64,000 nt of DNA from an uncultured Eubacteriales bacterium (GTDB lineage: Bacteria; Bacillota; Clostridia; Oscillospirales; Acutalibacteraceae): the NCBI GenBank assembly GCA_934454845.1, contig CAKSGV010000003.1:35418-99417 (forward strand). Direction: 5' to 3'. The position numbers were made by a program, and so were the translations under genes. Shown piece by piece: positions 26,841 to 35,881 of this stretch. Under the pieces are notes generated by a model that saw nothing but the letters and a program-made list of their open reading frames with translations, ran no database searches and was not told where the DNA came from. Each line of letters starts with the position of its first letter. Position 1 is the stretch's first letter.

Positions 26841-27473
26841 GTGCCTTTTTCGGTTATAACTGCGTTTGAAATAATAGGTACGCTAGCCTTTGCCGTTTCG
26901 GGAGCGATAGCTGCGCTGAAAAAAGGAATGGATATTTTCGGAGTAGCAACTTTAGGTCTTATAACTGCCGTCGGAGGAGGAGTTATTAGAGATATAATTT
27001 TGGGAAACACACCGCCCGCGGTTTTTAAAGATCCGATGTATGCTTTGCTTGCTGTTTTCACCTCTGTGATATTTTTTCTGCCTGCGGTGAGAAAAATTTT
27101 CTCAAAAAGCCAAAAAGCCTATGATATCGTAATGCTGATTATGGATTCGGTAGGTCTTGGGGTTTTCACAGTTGTAGGAATTCAGACGGCGAAATCGGTA
27201 AATTCTCACTCGGGATTTTTCCTGCTTGTATTTGTAGGAATAGTCACGGGAGTAGGCGGAGGTCTATTAAGAGATATCTGTTCTCTTGAAATGCCATACA
27301 TATTTGTCAAGCATTTTTATGCCTGTGCCTCCTTGCTCGGCGCTGTAACATGCGTTTTTTTATGGGATAAAGCAGGGGAAAAAGCGGCTATGTTTGCAGG
27401 AACTGCGGTGATAGTGGTTCTTAGGCTTTTAGCGGCAAAATTCAGGTGGAGCCTGCCTAAAGCAAAATTGTAA
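26841..27473 (+). CDS. TRIC-type (UPF0126, YicG-like) membrane channel
   Basis: 210 residues starting at a GTG, 6-7 bases after ggggaga. Two repeats of the UPF0126 motif are seen: GVATLGLITAVGGGVIRDII near residue 33 and FVGIVTGVGGGLLRDIC near residue 132, each in a three-helix bundle, seven helices overall. Prokaryotic TRIC proteins form trimeric cation channels. A single-gene unit with the terminator directly upstream. Confidence 0.9.
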   Translation: MPFSVITAFEIIGTLAFAVSGAIAALKKGMDIFGVATLGLITAVGGGVIRDIILGNTPPAVFKDPMYALLAVFTSVIFFLPAVRKIFSKSQKAYDIVMLIMDSVGLGVFTVVGIQTAKSVNSHSGFFLLVFVGIVTGVGGGLLRDICSLEMPYIFVKHFYACASLLGAVTCVFLWDKAGEKAAMFAGTAVIVVLRLLAAKFRWSLPKAKL

Positions 27474-27542
27474 AATTAATCCTTTTAATTTCAATGCATT
27501 TATGTTATAATTAATTTACTATAAATTTTTAAGGGGTAAATT

Positions 27543-28892
27543 ATGGAAAATAAACTAACCGGTAAGCAGTATGTGCTTATCTCGTCGATGCTGTTCGGTC
27601 TGTTCTTCGGAGCGGGCAACCTTATTTTTCCGATTATTCTCGGAGCAAAAGCGGGAGAAAACATAATTCCCGCTCTTATAGGAATGCTCATAACCGCCGT
27701 GGGAGTTCCGCTCCTCGGAATAGTTGCTATGGGAATTTCAAAGAGCGAAGGGCTTATGCATATGGCAAGCAGGGTTTCTAAGCCTTACAGCTATTTCTTC
27801 ACCTGCGCGCTTTATCTCACGATAGGGCCTTTCTTTGCAATTCCGAGATGTGCCGCTACTTCGTTTACAGTAGGAATAGTTCCTATCACTGGCGATTCTC
27901 ATATTGTTCTTTACAGGGCGATATTCAGCGCTCTTTTCTTTGCGGCTGTGCTGTTTTTCTCGCTTAGGCCCTCTAATATTATGGACTCTGTAGGAAAATG
28001 GCTGAATCCTATTTTCCTTGTATTTTTAGGAGTTTTGATCGTAGCCGCTTTAATTTCACCCGTTCAGAGCGCTTTTTCCTTCAAAGCTACAGGCGATTAT
28101 CAGAACGCCGCTTTCGCAACGGGATTCTTGCAGGGTTATGACACTCTTGACGCGCTCGCTTCTCTTGCTTTCGGAATAATAGTTATCACGGTTATAAGAG
28201 AGCATGGAGTAAAAGAACCGGGAAGTATAGCTAAATGCACGGTTAAATCAGGCATATTCAGTATGTCGCTAATGACTGTTATCTATGCGCTTATCGCCTT
28301 TGTCGGAGCACAGAGCTTCGGTCTTTACAGCGATAGAATCGCAAATGACCCGAATTTTACCGGAGGCGACGCTTTTGCGATTATAGCAAAGCACTATTTC
28401 GGAAATGCGGGAATGATAATTCTTGCTATAACCGTTACATTCTGCTGTCTTAAAACCGCTATCGGTCTTGTTACTGCCTGCTCCGAAACATTTTCAAAGA
28501 TCTTCCCGAAAACTTTCAGCTATAAGGTTTATGCGATTATCTTTACTGCATTTTCCTTTGTGGTTTCGAATATCGGACTTTCTAAGATAATCAGCTTTTC
28601 GGCGCCCGTGCTTTATTTCCTTTATCCTTTGGCTATCGCGCTTATTCTTTTAAGCCTTTTCGGAAAGCTTTTCGGATATTCGAAATGCGTTTTTGTAAGC
28701 ACTATTGCGTTTACTATGATAGCGGCTGTTCTTGACCTTATAAGAGTCAGCGGAATTTCGGCTTTTGACGGATTTATAAAAACCGTATCAAAATATCTTC
28801 CTCTTTATTCCGCCGGAATGGGCTGGCTTATACCTACAGCGGTCGGCTTTATTATCGGTCTTATTATCAAATGTTTTTCTAAATCAAAATAA
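27543..28892 (+). CDS. brnQ: Branched-chain amino acid transport system carrier protein
   Basis: 449 residues with about 12 helices. The start KQYVLISSMLFGLFFGAGNLIFP is diagnostic of BrnQ (LIVCS family), which takes up leucine, isoleucine and valine with Na+. FLQGYDTLDALASLAFG is the second conserved block. The upstream region carries a TATAAT-like box near 27502, and an aagggg ribosome site precedes ATG 27543. Confidence 0.93.
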   Translation: MENKLTGKQYVLISSMLFGLFFGAGNLIFPIILGAKAGENIIPALIGMLITAVGVPLLGIVAMGISKSEGLMHMASRVSKPYSYFFTCALYLTIGPFFAIPRCAATSFTVGIVPITGDSHIVLYRAIFSALFFAAVLFFSLRPSNIMDSVGKWLNPIFLVFLGVLIVAALISPVQSAFSFKATGDYQNAAFATGFLQGYDTLDALASLAFGIIVITVIREHGVKEPGSIAKCTVKSGIFSMSLMTVIYALIAFVGAQSFGLYSDRIANDPNFTGGDAFAIIAKHYFGNAGMIILAITVTFCCLKTAIGLVTACSETFSKIFPKTFSYKVYAIIFTAFSFVVSNIGLSKIISFSAPVLYFLYPLAIALILLSLFGKLFGYSKCVFVSTIAFTMIAAVLDLIRVSGISAFDGFIKTVSKYLPLYSAGMGWLIPTAVGFIIGLIIKCFSKSK

Positions 28893-28895
28893 TAT

Positions 28896-28929
28896 TTCGG
28901 GGTCGGAATTTCCGGCTCCGATTTTTTTA
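28896..28929 (+). terminator. Rho-independent terminator
   Basis: 12-bp stem (28897-28908 with 28910-28921) with two G-U pairs, followed by T7; ends brnQ. Confidence 0.85.
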
Positions 28930-28938
28930 AAAAAACTA

Positions 28939-28967
28939 TTGACAAATTTAAAAACAGGTTGTATTAT
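28939..28967 (+). promoter_or_regulatory. Sigma-A promoter of the feo operon
   Basis: TTGACA (28939-28944), 17-bp spacer, TATTAT (28962-28967). The first iron-type box begins 9 bp after it, covering the start site. Confidence 0.8.
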
Positions 28968-28975
28968 AATATGTG

Positions 28976-29024
28976 GTTAGCGAGGGCTAACTTTTTAAGG
29001 AAATTTTGGTTAGCGAAAGCTAAT
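28976..29024. promoter_or_regulatory. Two tandem operators of the iron-type box
   Basis: GTTAGCGAGGGCTAAC (28976-28991, perfect arms) and GTTAGCGAAAGCTAAT (29009-29024, one arm base changed). The centres are 33 bp apart, about three helical turns. They lie in the 5' leader of feoA, where a bound repressor would block initiation or elongation. The third copy is at 16761. Confidence 0.72.
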
Positions 29025-29045
29025 TTAAAAAACGGAGGATTTTTA

Positions 29046-29258
29046 ATGTTACCTTTAACGCTTGCACAGGTCGGAGAGGATAATATCATAAAAAAGATCG
29101 GCGGAAATCCGGAAGTTAAGAAACATCTTGAAAATCTCGGATTTGTCGTCGGAGGAAATGTTAAGATCGTCAATTCGCTCGGAGGCAATGTTATTGTCAA
29201 TGTAAAAGAAGCAAGAGTTGCCATAAGCGAAGAAATGGCGAGAAAGATAATGGTATAA
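29046..29258 (+). CDS. feoA: FeoA-domain protein, first copy
   Basis: 70 residues from ATG 29046 with cggagg upstream; an extended start would run through the operators. It is a small SH3-like protein (VKKHLENLGFVVGGNVKIVN; NVIVNVKEARVAIS). FeoA assists ferrous-iron uptake by FeoB. Followed 20 bases later by a second FeoA. Confidence 0.9.
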   Translation: MLPLTLAQVGEDNIIKKIGGNPEVKKHLENLGFVVGGNVKIVNSLGGNVIVNVKEARVAISEEMARKIMV

Positions 29259-29278
29259 TTTTAAGGAGGAAAAGAAGA

Positions 29279-29500
29279 ATGAAAACTTTGAAGGAAGCTA
29301 AGATCGGCGAAACCCTTAAAGTGGTCAAGCTGCACGGCGAAGGTGCGGTTAAGCGCAGAATTATGGATATGGGTCTTACAAAAGGCGTAGAAGTTCATAT
29401 CCGTAAAGTTGCTCCTTTAGGAGATCCCATTGAGCTTACCGTTCGCGGTTACGAGCTGTCTTTAAGAAAGGCAGACGCCGCAATGATCGAAGTCGAATAA
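29279..29500 (+). CDS. feoA: FeoA-domain protein, second copy
   Basis: 73 residues, MKTLKEAKIGETLKVVKLHG at the start and RRIMDMGLTKGVEVHIRKVA in the SH3-like core, closest to the canonical FeoA pattern. Tandem FeoA genes before feoB are common in Clostridia. A good aaggagg site precedes it. Confidence 0.93.
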   Translation: MKTLKEAKIGETLKVVKLHGEGAVKRRIMDMGLTKGVEVHIRKVAPLGDPIELTVRGYELSLRKADAAMIEVE

Positions 29501-29543
29501 TTAATTTTTAGTATCACCAAACGAAAGAGAGGATAAAACTAAT

Positions 29544-32042
29544 ATGGATTTGCGAATAGCACTTGCAGGAAATCCTAACTGCGGAAAAACCACTCTTTTC
29601 AACGCTCTCACAGGTTCGAACCAATTCGTTGGTAACTGGCCGGGAGTTACAGTTGAAAAGAAAGAGGGAAAACTTAAAAAGCACGACGGAGTAGTAATAA
29701 CAGACCTTCCGGGTATTTATTCACTTTCTCCGTACACCTTGGAAGAGGTAGTTGCAAGAAATTATCTTATCGGCGAGCGCCCCGATGTTATTCTTAATAT
29801 AATCGACGGTACAAACTTGGAGCGTAACCTTTATCTCACTACTCAGCTTGTTGAGCTCGGAATACCGGTTGTTATCGCTATCAATATGATGGATGTTGTT
29901 AAGAAAAACGGCGACAAGATCAACACCGAAGAGCTTTCGAGACAGCTCAACTGCAAAATAGTTGAGATCTCAGCTTTAAAGGGTACAGGAATTATGGAGG
30001 CTGCCGAGGCAGCTATCGAAGCCGCGTCTTCCACAAAAACATTGCCTCAGCACAGCTTTTCCGGTTGCGTAGAGCACGCAATAGCACATATCGAGGAAGC
30101 AGCTGTTCATAATATGCCTGAAGAGCAGCAGAGATGGTATGCTATCAAGATTTTCGAGCGTGACGATAAGGTTTTAAGCGACCTTAAGATCAGCGATGAG
30201 GTTATGAAGCATATCGAAAATGATATCGCAGCTGCCGAAAAAGAAATGGATGATGACTCGGAGTCCATAATCACCAACGAACGTTACATATATATAGCTT
30301 CGATAATAAAGGCTTGCTATAAAAAGAAAAATGCAGGACAGCTTACGACTTCCGATAAAATAGATAAGGTCGTAACAAACCGCTGGCTCGGTCTTCCGAT
30401 ATTCGCTTTGATTATGTTCCTTGTATATTATATTTCAATGGTAACTGTCGGCTCTGCCGCAACCGATTGGGCTAACGACGGACTTTTCGGCGACGGCTGG
30501 CACCTGTTCGGAATAGGTACTTCCGCTACTGCCGATGCTGAAGACGAATACGGCGACACCGACGCAATAATCGACGGCTTTATTGCAAAGGCCGAAGAAG
30601 AGGGCATTGATGTTAAAGCGGCAAGCGAAGCGCTTGATCAGGAAAGCGACAGCTTTGACGCTAAGAAAGCCGTAAAAGAAGTTAAGGCTGTTGAAAGCAA
30701 AGCTGATTTCAAAACCTTTACTTATACTCTTGAAGATGAAGAAACACTTGAAACTACCGATGAAACAGGAAAGCTTGCAGATCTTGATACTGCGCTTGAA
30801 GCTTACGAAAAGTATGACGGCGGTGTAGATCCTGCTGATTACGGCGTTTGGGTCCCCGGTATTCCTGTTTTGGTAGGAAACGGTCTTGAAAAGGCCGGCG
30901 CCGCAGATTGGCTTTCGGGTCTTATCAATGACGGTATCGTTGCCGGTGTAGGCGCGGTTCTCGGATTCGTTCCTCAGATGCTTGTATTGTTCCTCCTCCT
31001 TGCATTCCTTGAGGCTTGCGGTTATATGGCGCGTATTGCGTTCGTACTTGACCGTATCTTCCGTAAATTCGGTCTTTCCGGTAAATCCTTCATTCCTATG
31101 CTCATAGGCACGGGATGCGGAATACCCGGAATTATGGCTTCCAGAACTATTGAAAATGAACGCGACCGCAGAATGACCATTATGACAACAACATTTATTC
31201 CCTGCGGTGCTAAAGTACCTTTCATCGCAATGATCGCCGGTGCGATCTTCGGCGGATCTGCTTGGGTTGCTACAAGCGCATACTTCATTGGTATGGCGGC
31301 AATAATCTGCTCAGGCATTATGCTTAAGAAAACAAAGATGTTCTCAGGCGATCCTGCTCCGTTCGTTATGGAGCTCCCTGCTTATCATATGCCTACGCTC
31401 GGCAATGTTCTTCGTTCAATGTGGGAGCGCGGCTGGTCGTTCATCAAAAAGGCAGGAACAATTATCTTGCTCTCAACAATTCTTGTTTGGTTTACCACCT
31501 ATTTCGGTTGGGTAGACGGATCATTCGGAATGCTCACAGATGATCAAATCGATTCTTCGATACTTGCAAAAATCGGCGGAGCGGTTGCTTGGTTGTTTGC
31601 TCCTCTCGGTTGGGGTAATTGGCAGGCGGTTGTCGCTTCGATCACAGGTCTTGTTGCGAAAGAGAATATCGTCGGTACACTCGGAATTCTTTACGGCGGA
31701 GGCGACGGAACGGTTTACCAGACCATAGCTGAAGCATTTACCGGTATTACCGCTTACTCTTTCCTCGTGTTTAACCTCCTCTGCGCTCCTTGCTTTGCAG
31801 CAATAGGCGCTATCAAGCGTGAGATGAACAGCCGCAAGTGGACTTGGTTTGCAATCGGCTACCAGTGCGGATTTGCTTATCTGATCGCTCTTATGATAAA
31901 CCAGTTCGGTAACATATTTGTCGGCAAGATAAATGTTATAGGTCTTATATTTGCAGTTCTTGCTCTTGCCCTTATGGTTTATATGCTTGTTCGCCCTTAT
32001 AAGGAAGCGACAAAACTTACTGCAAAGGTAAAAACTGATTAA
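29544..32042 (+). CDS. feoB: Ferrous iron transport protein B, with a long acidic insertion
   Basis: 832 residues. The GTPase domain shows G1 GNPNCGKTT (residues 9-17), G3 DLPGIYSL and G4 NMMD. The gate/core motifs follow in the membrane part: LLAFLEACGYMARIAF, LIGTGCGIPGIMASRT and FIPCGAKVPF. An unusual stretch of roughly 130 residues (about 305-435) after the first membrane helix is rich in Asp, Glu, Ala and Lys (DAEDEYGDTDAII, KKAVKEVKAVESK) and should lie outside the membrane. It imports Fe(II). Operon feoA-feoA-feoB-peptide. Confidence 0.95.
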   Translation: MDLRIALAGNPNCGKTTLFNALTGSNQFVGNWPGVTVEKKEGKLKKHDGVVITDLPGIYSLSPYTLEEVVARNYLIGERPDVILNIIDGTNLERNLYLTTQLVELGIPVVIAINMMDVVKKNGDKINTEELSRQLNCKIVEISALKGTGIMEAAEAAIEAASSTKTLPQHSFSGCVEHAIAHIEEAAVHNMPEEQQRWYAIKIFERDDKVLSDLKISDEVMKHIENDIAAAEKEMDDDSESIITNERYIYIASIIKACYKKKNAGQLTTSDKIDKVVTNRWLGLPIFALIMFLVYYISMVTVGSAATDWANDGLFGDGWHLFGIGTSATADAEDEYGDTDAIIDGFIAKAEEEGIDVKAASEALDQESDSFDAKKAVKEVKAVESKADFKTFTYTLEDEETLETTDETGKLADLDTALEAYEKYDGGVDPADYGVWVPGIPVLVGNGLEKAGAADWLSGLINDGIVAGVGAVLGFVPQMLVLFLLLAFLEACGYMARIAFVLDRIFRKFGLSGKSFIPMLIGTGCGIPGIMASRTIENERDRRMTIMTTTFIPCGAKVPFIAMIAGAIFGGSAWVATSAYFIGMAAIICSGIMLKKTKMFSGDPAPFVMELPAYHMPTLGNVLRSMWERGWSFIKKAGTIILLSTILVWFTTYFGWVDGSFGMLTDDQIDSSILAKIGGAVAWLFAPLGWGNWQAVVASITGLVAKENIVGTLGILYGGGDGTVYQTIAEAFTGITAYSFLVFNLLCAPCFAAIGAIKREMNSRKWTWFAIGYQCGFAYLIALMINQFGNIFVGKINVIGLIFAVLALALMVYMLVRPYKEATKLTAKVKTD

Positions 32043-32068
32043 TATAACTTTGTAAAGGAGTTTTGCAA

Positions 32069-32239
32069 ATGTTTGCTTGGATCATTGAAAATATCGCAAC
32101 TATAATAGTTTCGCTTATTTTAATTGCTATTGTTGCTTTAATAGTAGTAAAACTTGTCAGTGATAAGAAAAAAGGCAAATCCTCCTGCGGCGGTAATTGC
32201 AGTCTTTGCGCCGGTTGCAGCTCCTGCCACAAAAAATAA
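32069..32239 (+). CDS. FeoB-associated Cys-rich membrane peptide
   Basis: 56 residues: one N-terminal membrane helix (MFAWIIENIATIIVSLILIA), then a Lys-rich stretch and a tail with cysteines in the pattern SCGGNCSLCAGCSSC. It matches the small FeoB-associated Cys-rich proteins that follow feoB in many Firmicutes. It starts 26 nt after feoB with an aaaggag site. Its role, perhaps metal handling at the channel exit, is not established. Confidence 0.88.
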   Translation: MFAWIIENIATIIVSLILIAIVALIVVKLVSDKKKGKSSCGGNCSLCAGCSSCHKK

Positions 32240-32241
32240 AA

Positions 32242-32276
32242 AAAGCGGAGGATCGTTTGATCCTCCGCTTTGGTTT
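32242..32276 (+). terminator. Rho-independent terminator of the feo operon
   Basis: Perfect 13-bp stem aaagcggaggatc/gatcctccgcttt with a 4-nt loop. Confidence 0.88.
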
Positions 32277-32300
32277 TCTATCAAAAAAAGGAGATGTGTT

Positions 32301-33002
32301 ATGGCTATTGTAGAATTTAAAAATGTCAGCCGAGTATATGTCAGCGGCGACCATGAATTAAAAGCTCTTGATAATGTCGATATGAAGCTTGAAGAGGGAA
32401 GATTTATCGTGATCTTAGGCCCGAGCGGCGCCGGAAAATCCACTCTTTTGAATCTTCTCGGCGGACTCGACAGTCCCACGAGCGGAAAAATATTTGTAGA
32501 AGGAAAAGATATTTCTTCCTTAAATTCCGATGAGCTTGCGGAGTACCGTGCTAAAAAAGTCGGATTTGTATTCCAATTTTATAATCTTGTACCCACTCTT
32601 ACGGTTCACGAAAATGTTTCCCTTGTAAAGGAAATTGCTCCCGATTCTTTATCGGCAACAAAAATGATTGAAGAAGTTGGACTTTCGGATCACCTTAAAA
32701 ATTTCCCCGCAGAGCTTTCAGGCGGAGAACAGCAAAGAGTTTCGATTGCAAGAGCGCTTGCTAAAAATCCTAAAATTCTTTTGTGTGACGAGCCGACAGG
32801 CGCTCTAGACTCCAAAACGGGCGTGCTTGTTTTAAAACTGCTCCTTAAAATGGCAAGAGATTATAATAAAACCATTGTTATAGTTACTCACAATCAGAAT
32901 ATCGCAAAAATGGCTTATGATGTTATCCGTGTTAAAAACGGAAAAATTATTTCTCACACCGTTCAGGATTCTCCTTTGAACGCAGATGAAATCGACTGGT
33001 AA
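32301..33002 (+). CDS. ABC transporter ATP-binding protein, MacB/LolD type
   Basis: 233 residues from ATG 32301 (aaggagatgtgtt upstream); the frame is open upstream but runs back through the feo terminator. Walker A GPSGAGKST, signature LSGGEQQR, Walker B ILLCDEPTGALD and H-loop VTHN are intact. The family powers FtsX-like permeases that move lipids, peptides or drugs, or act as mechanotransducers. It pairs with the permease starting 13 bases later. Confidence 0.92.
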   Translation: MAIVEFKNVSRVYVSGDHELKALDNVDMKLEEGRFIVILGPSGAGKSTLLNLLGGLDSPTSGKIFVEGKDISSLNSDELAEYRAKKVGFVFQFYNLVPTLTVHENVSLVKEIAPDSLSATKMIEEVGLSDHLKNFPAELSGGEQQRVSIARALAKNPKILLCDEPTGALDSKTGVLVLKLLLKMARDYNKTIVIVTHNQNIAKMAYDVIRVKNGKIISHTVQDSPLNADEIDW

Positions 33003-33015
33003 GGGCGGTGAGATA

Positions 33016-35295
33016 ATGCTGCTTAAAAAACTTTTCAGAACGATGAAGCTTTATAAATCACAGTTTATATCTATGATAATTATGATAGCTTTGGGAATAG
33101 GCATATTTGTGGGATTTAATATGGAATGGGTAAGTATCAAAGAAAATACGACCCGATTCTTTGAAGAAACAAATTTTGCCGATTACAGAATTTCTTCCGA
33201 AAAAGGCTTTTCAAAAAGCGACCTTAAAAAGATAGAAGAAATAAAAGGCGTGAGCGAAGCTTCGCGGTTTTTAAGCGTGAATGCAGATGTTAAGGGCAAA
33301 AAGGGAAGAAGCGTTGCTCTTAATGTTACCGAAAACGAGAAAGTTTCGGGCTTTAAGTTTATGCGCGGCGAAAAATATTCTTCGACTGATAAAGACGGCA
33401 TTTGGCTTTCAGATAAATTTGCAGACGCCAATAATATCAAGCTAGGAGATAAAATAACTCTCAATTATAAAAATCTTGATATAAACTGCAAGGTAAAGGG
33501 ACTTATCAAATCCTCGGAATATCTGATATGCGTAAGAGATTCAAGCCAACTTATGCCTGATTATGATACATTCGGATTTGCCTATATTTCGCCGGCACTT
33601 TATAAAAGCGCCGCATGGTTTGATTTTTACCCTCAGATAAATGTTTTATCCTCGCTTTCTAAAAAGAGTTTTTCAGACGCGGTAGACGATAAGCTTTCAA
33701 ATACCACGCTTGTTCTCACTAAAGATGAAGTCGTTTCCTATGCGCAGTCAAAAGGCGAGGCAGACGAGGGCAAAACAATGGGCTCCGTATTGCCTGTTTT
33801 ATTCCTTGCTATAGCTGTGCTTACAATGGTAACGACAATGCACAGACTCACCGCAAAAGAAAAGACGCAGATAGGAACTTTAAAGGCTTTGGGTTTTAAA
33901 AATAAAAAGATAATAGTGCATTATTCTTCTTATGCTTTTATGATAGGAATAATCGGCTCGCTTATCGGAACGGCGCTCGGCTACGGCGTAGCTTACTTTA
34001 TAATGAACCCGAACGGCTCAATGGGCACATATTTCGATATGCCTTATTGGAAGCTTCATTTGCCGCTGTTTTGCATAGTTATTTTAGTGCTGATTATAGC
34101 AGTTTTGACTTTTATCGGATTTTTATCCGTTAAAAAAATGCTTAAAGGCACTGCCGCCGACGCATTAAGACCTTATACTCCTAAAAAGGTAAAGCCGCTT
34201 AAAATCGAAAGAACAAAAATGTTCCATAAGCTTTCTTTCGGAACACGCTGGAATATGCGCGATATTATAAGGCATAAATCAAGAACTGCAATGAGCCTTT
34301 TAGGAATTGCAGGTTGCACGATCTTAATTATGGGTTCTTTCGGTATGCGCGATACTATGGGCGCTTTTATGGATATGTATTATGACGGCGCTCTGCATTA
34401 TTCTTCGAGAATATATATTTCCGAAAATTCGGAAAAACAGGCTGTAAATGCTATAAAAGAACTTTATGACTCCGATTCGGGCCAGACTATGGCTGTGAAC
34501 TTTAACGATAAGACAGTTTCTCTCGATATTTACGATACAAAAAATAATCTTATCCGTTTTCCCGGATTTGACGGCGAATATGTAAATATCGATAAAAACG
34601 GCGCATTTATGTGCAAGAGATTAGCCGAAGAATTTGGTCTTGAGAAAGGAGATACATTCACTGTAAGTCCTTTCGGAACGGATAAAGAATATGAATTCAG
34701 GTTTGAGGGAATTATAAGAAGCGTTTCGGAAAATATTGTTATTTCCAAAAATTATGCCGAAAATTCCGGAATTAATTATTTGCCGGATTCCTTGTATACA
34801 AAAACGGATAAGGCGGATATTAAATCTGACAGCGTCATTAAAAGCGTTCAGTCAAAACAGGCTGTTATAGATTCATTTGACACATTTATGGAAATAATGA
34901 ATTCTATGATTTTTTTGCTTGTTTTCGGAGCAGCACTGCTCGGCACAGTTGTTCTTTATAACTTAGGCGTTATGAGCTATACTGAAAGATACAGGGAAAT
35001 GGCTACGCTTAAGGTAGTAGGCTTTAAAGATAAGAAGATAGGAAGACTGCTTATCAGTCAGAATATCTGGCTGACATTTATAGGTCTTATAATAGGTATT
35101 CCTTTAGGCATCTTGACGCTAAAAGTGCTTGTTGACAAGCTCGCAAGCGAGTATGAAATGATAATATGCGTTAAATGGTACACTTATTTGATAACAACTC
35201 TTATAACCTTTGCCGTTTCGCTTTTTGTAAGCCTGCTTGTCGCAAGAAAAAATAAAAAGATAGATATGGTTGAAGCTTTAAAAGGAGCGGAATAA
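33016..35295 (+). CDS. FtsX-like ABC transporter permease, two FtsX domains
   Basis: 759 residues from ATG 33016. The layout is N-terminal helix, large extracellular MacB-PCD-like domain, three helices (near 250-400: LAIAVLTMVTTMHRLTAKEK), then a second extracellular segment and three C-terminal helices (FGAALLGTVVLYNLGVMSYT; LATLKVVGFKDKKI-type loop). This duplicated organisation is typical of the large clostridial MacB-type permeases. The substrate is unknown. Its 3' end overlaps by 18 bp the convergent small gene at 35278-35487. Confidence 0.9.
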   Translation: MLLKKLFRTMKLYKSQFISMIIMIALGIGIFVGFNMEWVSIKENTTRFFEETNFADYRISSEKGFSKSDLKKIEEIKGVSEASRFLSVNADVKGKKGRSVALNVTENEKVSGFKFMRGEKYSSTDKDGIWLSDKFADANNIKLGDKITLNYKNLDINCKVKGLIKSSEYLICVRDSSQLMPDYDTFGFAYISPALYKSAAWFDFYPQINVLSSLSKKSFSDAVDDKLSNTTLVLTKDEVVSYAQSKGEADEGKTMGSVLPVLFLAIAVLTMVTTMHRLTAKEKTQIGTLKALGFKNKKIIVHYSSYAFMIGIIGSLIGTALGYGVAYFIMNPNGSMGTYFDMPYWKLHLPLFCIVILVLIIAVLTFIGFLSVKKMLKGTAADALRPYTPKKVKPLKIERTKMFHKLSFGTRWNMRDIIRHKSRTAMSLLGIAGCTILIMGSFGMRDTMGAFMDMYYDGALHYSSRIYISENSEKQAVNAIKELYDSDSGQTMAVNFNDKTVSLDIYDTKNNLIRFPGFDGEYVNIDKNGAFMCKRLAEEFGLEKGDTFTVSPFGTDKEYEFRFEGIIRSVSENIVISKNYAENSGINYLPDSLYTKTDKADIKSDSVIKSVQSKQAVIDSFDTFMEIMNSMIFLLVFGAALLGTVVLYNLGVMSYTERYREMATLKVVGFKDKKIGRLLISQNIWLTFIGLIIGIPLGILTLKVLVDKLASEYEMIICVKWYTYLITTLITFAVSLFVSLLVARKNKKIDMVEALKGAE

Positions 35296-35487
35296 ACTAT
35301 CTGAAATCTCTATCTGCCTTTTATTTTTGATAATTTGTTCAGTTTTCAGGTGAAGATCCGAAAGAGAATGGATATAACCGTTATATTCAGAGTGCATTTT
35401 CACCTGAAGATCGGCAGGCAGCGATAAGAAGTATTTTCTTGCACTGCTGCTGGAAAAAATCAGTTCTTTTAAATTTTTATATTGCAT
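35278..35487 (-). CDS. Small conserved hypothetical protein (69 aa)
   Basis: MQYKNLKELIFSSSSARKYF at the start, followed by LPADLQVKMHSEYNGYIHSL; largely helical and charged, no signal. I recall similar small proteins (SARKYFLSLP...) across clostridia, without known role. A gagagg ribosome site lies seven bases before ATG 35487 on the minus strand. It overlaps the end of the convergent permease gene by 18 bp, which is compatible with a real gene. Confidence 0.6.
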   Translation of the reverse strand: MQYKNLKELIFSSSSARKYFLSLPADLQVKMHSEYNGYIHSLSDLHLKTEQIIKNKRQIEISDSLFRSF

Positions 35488-35550
35488 TTTATCGCCTCTC
35501 TTATATGATTTACACTATAGGCGATAAAATACTGAGGAGTGAATAAAAAA

Positions 35551-35805
35551 ATGGTTAAAACTGTTTTAAAAATCGACGGTATGATGTGCTCGATGTGTGA
35601 GGCTCATATAAACGACTGTATAAGAAAGAATTTTAAAATAAAAAAAGTTTCGTCTTCTCACAAAAAAGGCGAAACAGTAATAGAATCTCAGGAAGATCTT
35701 AATTTTGATAAAATAAAAGAGGCAGTGGGAGAAACGGGCTATAAAGTACTTGATATAAAAAGCGAAGTATATGAAAAACACGGCCTTTTTTCTAAAAAAA
35801 AGTAA
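35551..35805 (+). CDS. Heavy-metal-associated (HMA) domain protein
   Basis: 84 residues from ATG 35551. The HMA fold is seen from VKTVLKIDGMMCSMCEAHIN with the metal site MMCSMC near residues 11-16, and VGETGYKVLDI at the end. Copper-chaperone-like, but the second half (KKIKKVSSSHKKGE) is more basic than CopZ. A GTG twelve bases upstream is an alternative start. No copper ATPase is nearby. Confidence 0.85.
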   Translation: MVKTVLKIDGMMCSMCEAHINDCIRKNFKIKKVSSSHKKGETVIESQEDLNFDKIKEAVGETGYKVLDIKSEVYEKHGLFSKKK

Positions 35806-35806
35806 G

Positions 35807-35868
35807 TTGAAAAAAGTTTTGAGCTGTGATATAATTGAGGCGACAGTTTTTTGCCGCCTCAATTTATT
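35807..35868 (+). promoter_or_regulatory. Promoter of thrH with a 5' hairpin
   Basis: TTGAAA (35807-35812), 17-bp spacer, TATAAT (35830-35835). A stem ttgaggcg/cgcctcaa (35835-35842 with 35855-35862) begins at the -10, so it serves either as terminator for the HMA gene or as a 5' stabilising hairpin of the thrH mRNA. Confidence 0.6.
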
Positions 35869-35881
35869 TAAGGAGATTTTT

